Assembly (NCBI GenBank): GCA_018897535.1
Contig: JAHIKO010000058.1
Span: 1-11,409, forward strand
Direction of reading: 5' to 3'
Source of the DNA: Candidatus Dependentiae bacterium
GTDB taxonomy: Bacteria; Babelota; Babeliae; Babelales; UASB340
Length of the DNA: 11,409 bases
Under the pieces are notes generated by a model. It was not told the origin of the DNA and made no database searches. It was given only the letters and a program-made list of their open reading frames with translations. A program made the translations under genes and the position numbers. This document shows positions 6,825-11,409 of the stretch, piece by piece. Each line of letters begins with the position of its first letter. The first letter of the stretch is position 1.

Positions 6825-8799
6825 GAAGAATTTAAAAAATATTGTTTTTAAGCTTAAATCTCCGTTTTTGCCAACCGGCTCTCAGCCTGAAGCAATAGAA
6901 AAATTAAAAACCCATAGACCTGGGAAATCTACTCTTTTGGGTGTAACGGGATCAGGTAAAACTTTTACTTTGGCCAACGTTATAGCCAATCAAAGTAAAC
7001 AAGTTATAATTTTATCGCCAAATAAAACTTTAGCAGCGCAATTATACGAAGAATTTTCTCTATTTTTTCCTGAAAATAAAGTCTGTTACTTTGTAAGTTA
7101 TTATGATTATTACCAGCCGGAATCTTATTTACCCGCACAGGATATTTATATTCCCAAAGAGACCAAAATTAATGACGAAATAGAAAGATTAAGAGTTGAA
7201 GCTACTGCTTCTATAATTAATAGGCAAGATACCATTATTATTGCGTCTGTTTCGGCCATTTATTCTTTAGGTAATCCAATAGACTACAGAGAGCTTACTT
7301 TTAAAATAAATATAAATGATAAAATTACGCGTAAAAATTTAATAGATAAACTTATTTTTATTCAATATAAACGTAATGATTATGATAAAAAATCGGGTAC
7401 TTTTTCAGTTTCCGGCAACACTATTTTAGTTGATATACCTTATGATAGACACAATCTACGAATAGAACTTTTTGGTGATAAAATAGATGTTTTGGAACTT
7501 ATAGATAAAAAAAATAATACAGTTGTAAAATCTCTTGATAATTTTTTAATTTTTCCGGCAAAACATTTTGTAACAACCAAAGAAAAATTAGATAATGCAA
7601 TATCACGAATAAAAATAGATTTAGATATCGAAAGTTCCAAAATTGAAAATCCTGTTTATCGTGAGCGCTTAATAACAAGAGTTAATCATGATATTGAAAT
7701 GCTACAAGAAACCGGTTTTTGTTCCGGAATAGAAAACTATTCACGATATTTTGATGGCAGATTGCCGGGTGAAAGACCTAGTTGTTTATTTGATTTCTTT
7801 GATAAAGATTTCTTATTGATTATAGATGAATCTCATATAGCAATTCCACAGCTTACAGGTATGTATAAAGGTGACAAGGCTAGAAAAAAAGCTTTAGTGG
7901 ATTTTGGATTTAGATTGCAATCAAGCTATGACAATAGACCGTTAAAATTTGAAGAAATAGAAAGTTATTTTAAAGATGTGATCTATGTTTCTGCAACTCC
8001 ATCAAATTATGAACTTAAAAATTCAGATATTATTGCAGAGCAAATAGTTCGCCCAACAGGCATTTTAGATCCAAAGATTGAGGTAATAAGTCGTGTAGGA
8101 CAATTGGATAATCTTGTTGAACAAATTCGTAATACTACAAAAAATGGATTTAGAACTTTGGTTACGGTATTAACAAAAAAAATGGCCGAAGAACTGGCAA
8201 AATATTTAGAAAAAGAAAAAATTAAAGTTTGTTATATGCATGCCGATATCAAAACGCCACAAAGAACTGAGCTTTTACATAAATTAAGATCAGGCGTTTT
8301 TGATTGTCTTGTTGGCATAAATTTATTGAGAGAGGGTTTAGATTTACCTGAAGTTGCACTTGTTGCTATTATGGATGCCGATATGCAGGGATTTTTAAGA
8401 AATACCAGATCTCTAATTCAGACGATAGGTCGCGCTGCCAGAAATATTGAAAGTAAGGTAATTTTTTATGCAGATAAAATTACCGATTCTATGCGTGAGG
8501 CTATTATGGAAACTGAACGACGTAGAATTTTGCAGGATAAATATAATAAAGAGCATGGAATAATTCCTGAAACTGTAGAACGCGAAGTTACAAAATCTAT
8601 TTCTAATTTACAGCAAAGAATTTCCGATGCTTCAAAATTAAACAAATCTAAAAAAGATAAAATTTCTAAAGATGAAAAAGCTATTATTGTTTTGATAAAA
8701 CAGCTTGAAAAAGATATGCAGCTTGCCGCAGAAAATCTTGATTTTGAGAAAGCAATTGAGCTTAGGGATAAGATTTTGAAGTTGAGAGAAGCTAAATAA
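6823..8799 (+). CDS. uvrB: Excinuclease ABC subunit UvrB
   Basis: Damage-verification helicase-like subunit of nucleotide excision repair; binds DNA with UvrA, then recruits UvrC. It has 658 residues (family about 660-680). Landmarks: FKLKSPFLPTGSQPEAIEKL (9-28) at the N-terminus; Walker A GVTGSGKT (40-47); beta-hairpin start YYDYYQPE (93-100); Walker B DESH (335-338); VSATPS (389-394); the motif V/VI block containing REGLDLPEVALVAIMDAD and QTIGRAARN; and a C-terminal UVR motif (LAAENLDFEKAIELRDKIL) that contacts UvrC. The start ATG lacks a good Shine-Dalgarno and sits in a hairpin; a TAATAT at 6811-6816 could even give a leaderless message. Divergent from the kinase gene. Its last 70 or so bases are found again, decayed, twice downstream (9711-9755 and 10362-10435). 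Complete and near-certain. Confidence 0.97.
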   Translation: MKNLKNIVFKLKSPFLPTGSQPEAIEKLKTHRPGKSTLLGVTGSGKTFTLANVIANQSKQVIILSPNKTLAAQLYEEFSLFFPENKVCYFVSYYDYYQPESYLPAQDIYIPKETKINDEIERLRVEATASIINRQDTIIIASVSAIYSLGNPIDYRELTFKININDKITRKNLIDKLIFIQYKRNDYDKKSGTFSVSGNTILVDIPYDRHNLRIELFGDKIDVLELIDKKNNTVVKSLDNFLIFPAKHFVTTKEKLDNAISRIKIDLDIESSKIENPVYRERLITRVNHDIEMLQETGFCSGIENYSRYFDGRLPGERPSCLFDFFDKDFLLIIDESHIAIPQLTGMYKGDKARKKALVDFGFRLQSSYDNRPLKFEEIESYFKDVIYVSATPSNYELKNSDIIAEQIVRPTGILDPKIEVISRVGQLDNLVEQIRNTTKNGFRTLVTVLTKKMAEELAKYLEKEKIKVCYMHADIKTPQRTELLHKLRSGVFDCLVGINLLREGLDLPEVALVAIMDADMQGFLRNTRSLIQTIGRAARNIESKVIFYADKITDSMREAIMETERRRILQDKYNKEHGIIPETVEREVTKSISNLQQRISDASKLNKSKKDKISKDEKAIIVLIKQLEKDMQLAAENLDFEKAIELRDKILKLREAK

Positions 8800-8818
8800 T
8801 TGTTATAAATAAAAAAAA

Positions 8819-8845
8819 CCCAGCATATATTTTACATATGCTGGG
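8819..8845. terminator. Bidirectional intrinsic terminator after uvrB
   Basis: CCCAGCATAT (8819-8828), a 7-base loop and ATATGCTGGG (8836-8845) form a perfect 10-bp stem. Eight A precede it and CTAATTTTTA follows, so it can terminate uvrB and the convergent - strand gene. Confidence 0.9.
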
Positions 8846-8880
8846 CTAATTTTTACTATTATGTATTTATAAATCTATTG

Positions 8881-9501
8881 TTAGTCTCTTATAATAACAT
8901 TGTATTCGCGTGCTGCTCTACAAGTGTCCATTAAAGTACCAGATAAATTTGAAATGGCATGGCTAAATTTATAATAATTTTTTGCTGTTAAATTTTTGTT
9001 CTTAGCAAAACTAGTTAACCATTTTTGCATTTCTTTCCAAGTATTATTTTGCTCACCATCATCACAATATAAATTATATTCATCAGGAGTTATTTTATAG
9101 CTATCTTCTGTTCCGTCAAAATTAAAATAATGTTTAAGATAATTCTTCATTTTATCAATAATTGGCATAAATGGACCAAATTTTGCGTTTAATTCAGTAT
9201 TAAATTCAGTATTAAATTCTTTTTCAATAAGATAATTATTATATCCTTTATATAGATAATAAGAAGCTACAGCAAGAGCTAAAGCTGTTGCTGTAAAAGC
9301 AATTGTTTTTTTATGATCTTTAACCCAAGAATAAGCATTATTTGCTTTATTTTTTATTAAAATTGTTTTTGGATGATTTTGGACCCAAGAATAAGCTTTG
9401 CTTGTTTTATCTTTTGACCAATCTATTAAACCTGCATTACTTACACTATTGGCTGACATTGCTAGCAATAACAAGAATGTCATTTTCATATACTTATTCA
9501 T
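8881..9501 (-). CDS. Unrecognised secreted or membrane protein with duplicated segment
   Basis: I do not recognise this family. It has 206 residues from the inner ATG at 9501. The upstream in-frame ATG (9513) is rejected because GGGGG (9511-9507) lies 5 bases before the inner ATG as a ribosome binding site, and the inner start gives a textbook signal peptide: MNKYMK, a hydrophobic core, then SNA|G with cleavage after Ala23. Two copies of AYSWV(Q/K)(N/D)H(P/K)KTI follow at 36-47 and 56-67. A likely membrane span runs from about 67 to 85 (rich in A, T and L), ending YYLYKGY. A short acidic repeat (EFNTEFNTELN, 95-105) precedes a C-terminal domain with two cysteines (Cys146, Cys194). A periplasmic or surface location is inferred. 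It is convergent with uvrB and separated by a strong terminator; the toxin gene upstream is on the same strand, 254 bases away. It may be cargo of the uvrB-tail repeat region. Confidence 0.75.
   Translation of the reverse strand: MNKYMKMTFLLLLAMSANSVSNAGLIDWSKDKTSKAYSWVQNHPKTILIKNKANNAYSWVKDHKKTIAFTATALALAVASYYLYKGYNNYLIEKEFNTEFNTELNAKFGPFMPIIDKMKNYLKHYFNFDGTEDSYKITPDEYNLYCDDGEQNNTWKEMQKWLTSFAKNKNLTAKNYYKFSHAISNLSGTLMDTCRAAREYNVIIRD
9191..9219. repeat. 12-bp tandem repeat inside the secreted-protein gene
   Basis: AATTCAGTATTA occurs twice in succession (9191-9202 and 9203-9214), followed by a partial third copy AATTC. It encodes the EFNTEFNTELN stretch in four-residue steps, so copy-number change would keep the frame. 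Confidence 0.8.
9301..9410. repeat. 60-bp-period tandem duplication inside the secreted-protein gene
   Basis: Bases 9301-9350 and 9361-9410 match at about 41 of 50 positions with no gap. The shared core is ACCCAAGAATAAGC, encoding AYSWV on the - strand. The duplication encodes the two AYSWV...HxKTI units. Confidence 0.8.
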
Positions 9502-9710
9502 AAAAACCCCCATTTATTATGCATATATAAAATTTTAAAAATTTCATTTAACTGTTATAAGTTTAATTCATATATAAATGTCGCACAAACGGGCTAAATT
9601 CAATAAAATTTGGGATTTGATAAGAACTTTTTATAAAAAAGAGTAGATTTATTATGTAAAAGCGATTGTTTTACACAAATTTGCAATGTTTTACTTAGCT
9701 TTATTGCATA

Positions 9711-9755
9711 AAATCTTGATTTTTGAGCTTATAATAGAGCTTTGTGATAAGATTT
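9711..9755 (+). repeat. Decayed uvrB 3'-end copy R1, abutting the toxin gene
   Basis: AAAATCTTGATTTT here equals the uvrB sequence around 8733-8746 (one T longer), and GATAAGATTT equals uvrB 8767-8776. The middle (9725-9755) agrees with copy R2 at 28 of 31 positions and less well with uvrB. In the uvrB frame it has stop codons, so it is a non-coding relic. It ends exactly at the toxin stop codon (9755-9757). Confidence 0.75.
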
Positions 9756-10021
9756 CAAAATAAATCTGAATGAGAACCTGACCTGACCAATATTATTTCT
9801 GTTTTTGTTTTCTTATAGATTAATAACCAATCAGGCTCTATATGACATTCCCAATAGTCATTAAATTCACCCTTGAGTTTGTGATTGTGATTTTTTGAAG
9901 GTAATGGCTTTTCTTCTAGCAATAAAGCAATTATTGTTTTGAGTTTATTTATATTCTCATTACGTTTTTGTGCTAAAGTAACATCTTTTTTAAACTGTTT
10001 TAAATAGATGGGCGTTAGCAT
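9755..10021 (-). CDS. YafQ/RelE-family mRNA interferase toxin
   Basis: Ribosome-dependent mRNA-cleaving toxin of a type II toxin-antitoxin pair; 88 residues, the family size. The pattern follows E. coli YafQ closely: FKKDVTLAQKR (10-20), NKLKTIIALLL (25-35), HKLKG (47-51), HIEPDWLLIY (60-69) and a terminal SGSHSDLF (81-88). The residues corresponding to YafQ catalytic positions are present: His47, His60, Asp64 and the C-terminal His84, so it looks active. Its ATG follows the antitoxin stop with no gap (TAAATG), so translation is coupled and the antitoxin is made first. The stop codon overlaps the end of the uvrB-tail relic R1, making that the downstream edge of the module. Normally held inactive by the upstream antitoxin; the physiological role (stress response, plasmid-like maintenance or phage defence) cannot be told from sequence. 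Confidence 0.92.
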   Translation of the reverse strand: MLTPIYLKQFKKDVTLAQKRNENINKLKTIIALLLEEKPLPSKNHNHKLKGEFNDYWECHIEPDWLLIYKKTKTEIILVRSGSHSDLF

Positions 10022-10273
10022 TTAAATACCTAATTTTTTAAACAAATCTTTAGCATTTTTTGCTTTTACAAGCCCTTTTTTTTCTTCAACATGTTTAATT
10101 GCTTGAAGAGTTTTTTTGTTTGGTATTTTTGGATTTAATAAATTTTTTTCTATAGATTCTAAAACGATTTCTCGCATGCTTTTTCCTTGAATAGCAGCTA
10201 AAGTTTTGAGCTTTTTATGGCTTTCTCTTGGAATATCTATTGTTATGCGTGATAATTCTCTCTTTATAATCAT
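10022..10273 (-). CDS. Ribbon-helix-helix antitoxin
   Basis: 83-residue antitoxin paired with the adjoining YafQ-like toxin. The N-terminal half is a ribbon-helix-helix DNA-binding domain: strand SRITIDIP (8-15), helix about 17-29, turn at GKS (30-32), helix about 33-46. Residues 47-70 are a charged linker, and the C-terminal NAKDLFKKLGI (73-83) resembles the toxin-wrapping tail common in RelB/ParD-like antitoxins. GGAG lies 6 bases before the ATG. As in such pairs it should bind its own promoter as dimers and repress the operon, with the toxin as co-repressor; tandem repeats upstream (10329-10344 and 10291-10322) are candidate sites. Partner identity is strongly supported by the zero-gap arrangement; the exact antitoxin family (RelB, DinJ or ParD-like) is not resolved. 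Confidence 0.9.
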   Translation of the reverse strand: MIIKRELSRITIDIPRESHKKLKTLAAIQGKSMREIVLESIEKNLLNPKIPNKKTLQAIKHVEEKKGLVKAKNAKDLFKKLGI

Positions 10274-10290
10274 TGAATGCTCCAGTATAA

Positions 10291-10344
10291 ATCTTATATT
10301 TTTTTATTTAGTTATCTTATATTAGCAGGAAATACAGAAATACA
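10291..10344 (-). promoter_or_regulatory. Candidate promoter and operator of the toxin-antitoxin pair
   Basis: Two pairs of direct repeats lie upstream of the antitoxin. ATCTTATAT occurs at 10291-10299 and 10314-10322; on the - strand each reads ATATAAGAT and could hold a -10 box. GAAATACA occurs twice in perfect tandem (10329-10336, 10337-10344), a layout suiting two adjacent ribbon-helix-helix dimers. No clear -35 was found. Confidence 0.35.
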
Positions 10345-10361
10345 TAAATATTGTTTTGATT

Positions 10362-10435
10362 TTGATTTTGAGCTTGTAATAGACCTTTGGGATAAGATTT
10401 TGAAGTTAAGAGAATCTAAATAATCGTTATTAAAA
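10362..10435 (+). repeat. Decayed uvrB 3'-end copy R2
   Basis: Bases 10389-10430 match uvrB 8765-8806 at 39 of 42 positions without a gap, spanning the last UvrB codons, the TAA stop and the start of the 3' flank. Translated, it gives DKILKLRESK-stop against DKILKLREAK-stop in UvrB. The part before it (10362-10388) matches uvrB less well but agrees with R1. Downstream, CCAACA...TGCTG plus a T-run (10444-10467) looks like a decayed form of the uvrB terminator. It has no start codon or upstream uvrB sequence, so it is a fragment, not a gene. Confidence 0.88.
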
Positions 10436-10553
10436 TTAAAAAACCAACACATTATTGCTGTTTTTTTAAAAATTTAACGCGAACTCGATCATTAATTTTT
10501 AGCAAAAAGTAGCTGAAATGCTCAAAAAATATCAAAAACGCGCCGCAGTCTTC
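10436..10553. other. Intergenic stretch without a recognised gene
   Basis: Apart from the decayed terminator-like sequence near 10444-10467 nothing functional is recognised here. No open frame resembling a protein is seen. Base composition becomes less AT-rich at the right end (CGCGCCGCAG, 10539-10548), just before the double-hairpin repeat. Confidence 0.5.
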
Positions 10554-10620
10554 TGTCATCCTGAACTTGATTCAGGATCTAGTCTTTATATCTGGATGCT
10601 GAAACTAGTTCAGCATGACA
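10554..10620. repeat. Double-hairpin extragenic palindromic repeat
   Basis: Two hairpins lie in tandem. ATCCTGAA/TTCAGGAT (10558-10565 and 10571-10578) has loop CTTGA; ATGCTGAA/TTCAGCAT (10596-10603 and 10609-10616) has loop ACTAG. The outer ends TGTCAT (10554-10559) and ATGACA (10615-10620) are also complementary, so the whole unit is an imperfect inverted repeat. It is richer in G+C than its flanks and non-coding. From memory, closely similar TCATCCTGAAC... repeats are scattered through many genomes of intracellular and other bacteria, consistent with a REP- or MITE-like mobile repeat. It lies downstream of the signal peptidase gene and may also act in its transcript end. Confidence 0.75.
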
Positions 10621-10706
10621 AACGCAGGAAGTGTATAGAAAATTAAGTATTTAATTTTGCAAAAAACTTTAATAATAACGAAAAATAAACATAAATTTTA
10701 GACTTA

Positions 10707-11399
10707 TTATTTAACAATTTTAAAAAATCTATTAAATCTAATTTTACTCCAAAATTTAATTGGATGTTTTATAATATCAAAAAGCAAAAATGGTTCTTGG
10801 CTATCAATTGAATAAATTATAAAATTTACTTTCCCCTGAATTTCGCTTTTGTCGCAAAATCCCCAAAATCTGCTATCCCAACTTCCTTTTCTATTATCGC
10901 CCATTAGCCAATATTTATTTTCCGGAATTTTAAATGGTCCAAATTGATCTATACAAATATCTTGATCATAAGTTGGCGTATATGGATAATCTAATATTGG
11001 GTTGCCATTTTCATTTCTTACAACTTCTTTAAATTCTAATTTGTAGTAAGGTTGCATATCAAAACTTTTATTTGGGACATATGTGTATTTGTAATAACTT
11101 GTTTTATGTTTTATAAAATCTGGAATATTTATTGGTCCTAGATTATCAAAATTTATAAAACCAGTGGTTCTTCTGACAAGTATTAATGGATTTGGATTTA
11201 TGTAAGCATGTTCTTGAAGTTTTACGCCATTGCGATAAATTTCCGGTACACCATTTTCAATTCTACCTTCTATGATGTCTCCAGGAACCCCAATAACTCG
11301 TTTAGTCCAATTACTTGGTCCATCCGGTAATAAAAATGGAATACCAATACTTACATATTTTTGATAAGCATGAATTATAGGGTTTTTATCATAAACAAG
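10707..11399 (-). CDS. lepB: Signal peptidase I, C-terminal part, frame closed upstream
   Basis: Membrane-bound serine protease that removes signal peptides from exported proteins. Of 230 visible residues, TKRVIGVPGD (32-41) is Box D with the general-base Lys33, and MGDNRKGSWDSRFWG (166-180) is Box E. The region between is long and holds an insert (TTGFINFDNLGP and beyond) that, from memory, resembles Dependentiae-type enzymes. The N-terminal membrane anchor, Box B with the nucleophilic Ser, and Box C should lie to the right, but two consecutive stops (TAA TAA on the - strand, 11405-11400) close this frame 10 bases inside the window. No ATG, GTG or TTG exists upstream of Box D, and the first ATG (11057) would omit the catalytic Lys. 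So either a frameshift near 11399 splits the gene (the frame from 11409 is open until a TGA at 11391-11389), or there is a base-call error. The C-terminus is intact. Confidence 0.85.
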   Translation of the reverse strand, partial: LVYDKNPIIHAYQKYVSIGIPFLLPDGPSNWTKRVIGVPGDIIEGRIENGVPEIYRNGVKLQEHAYINPNPLILVRRTTGFINFDNLGPINIPDFIKHKTSYYKYTYVPNKSFDMQPYYKLEFKEVVRNENGNPILDYPYTPTYDQDICIDQFGPFKIPENKYWLMGDNRKGSWDSRFWGFCDKSEIQGKVNFIIYSIDSQEPFLLFDIIKHPIKFWSKIRFNRFFKIVK

Positions 11400-11409
11400 T
11401 TATTACAAA

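Noticed and set aside
9661..9692. Repeated TGTTTTAC motif near 9668 and 9687 considered as a regulatory or CRISPR-like repeat
   Set aside because: Only two short copies, no palindromic structure and no regular spacing; likely chance in AT-rich sequence.
10707..11057. A short 116-residue protein starting at the ATG at 11057
   Set aside because: Sequence upstream in the same frame encodes signal peptidase Box D (TKRVIGVPGD), so this ATG is internal to lepB.
1..11409. tRNA, rRNA, riboswitch, CRISPR array, complete insertion sequence
   Set aside because: No cloverleaf-like GC-rich segment, repeat-spacer array, transposase or recombinase frame was found on either strand by reading.

Overview
This AT-rich window (by eye, under about 30% GC) looks like chromosome from a Gram-negative bacterium with a small, host-associated genome. 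Evidence for an outer membrane is a Skp/OmpH-type periplasmic chaperone next to lpxD (lipid A synthesis). The AT bias, tight gene packing, an oxygen-independent (class III) ribonucleotide reductase, a eukaryotic-type protein kinase with an export signal, and a signal peptidase I with a long insert all suit the candidate phylum Dependentiae (TM6) or a similar intracellular lineage. That placement is inference from recognised protein features, not from a search.

Layout. Positions 1-3048 (+ strand) hold a tight run: skp-like (5' end outside the window), lpxD (overlapping by one base), prs (a divergent PRPP synthase) and pth. After a 145-bp T-rich gap come nrdG and nrdD (+), overlapping by 13 bp: the activase and catalytic subunit of anaerobic ribonucleotide reduction. 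A strong bidirectional terminator separates nrdD from a convergent (- strand) gene for a probably exported serine/threonine-kinase-like protein. That gene diverges from uvrB (+) across a 131-bp intergenic region containing a near-perfect 20-bp palindrome and a hairpin that covers the uvrB start codon. A second strong bidirectional terminator closes uvrB.

Positions 8850-10706 are the accessory part. They contain an unrecognised secreted or membrane-anchored protein with an internal 60-bp tandem duplication (- strand), then a complete YafQ/RelE-type toxin with a ribbon-helix-helix antitoxin (- strand). They also contain two degenerate copies of the 3' end of uvrB: one ends at the toxin stop codon, the other lies just upstream of the antitoxin promoter region. 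The second still encodes the UvrB C-terminus and stop codon, and 42 bases of it match uvrB at 39 positions with no gap. The simplest reading is a stepwise accretion of small cargo cassettes at the uvrB 3' end. No integrase or transposase is visible. Beyond this lies a GC-richer double-hairpin interspersed repeat (10554-10620).

The window ends in signal peptidase I (- strand). Its reading frame is closed by two consecutive stop codons just inside the window edge, before the part that would carry the catalytic serine, so it is either frameshifted or affected by a sequence error.

Functionally, the + strand genes cover envelope biogenesis, nucleotide precursor supply (PRPP and dNTPs), translation rescue and DNA repair. 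The - strand genes are the host-interaction or accessory candidates plus the secretion peptidase. No tRNA, rRNA, CRISPR array or complete insertion sequence was seen.
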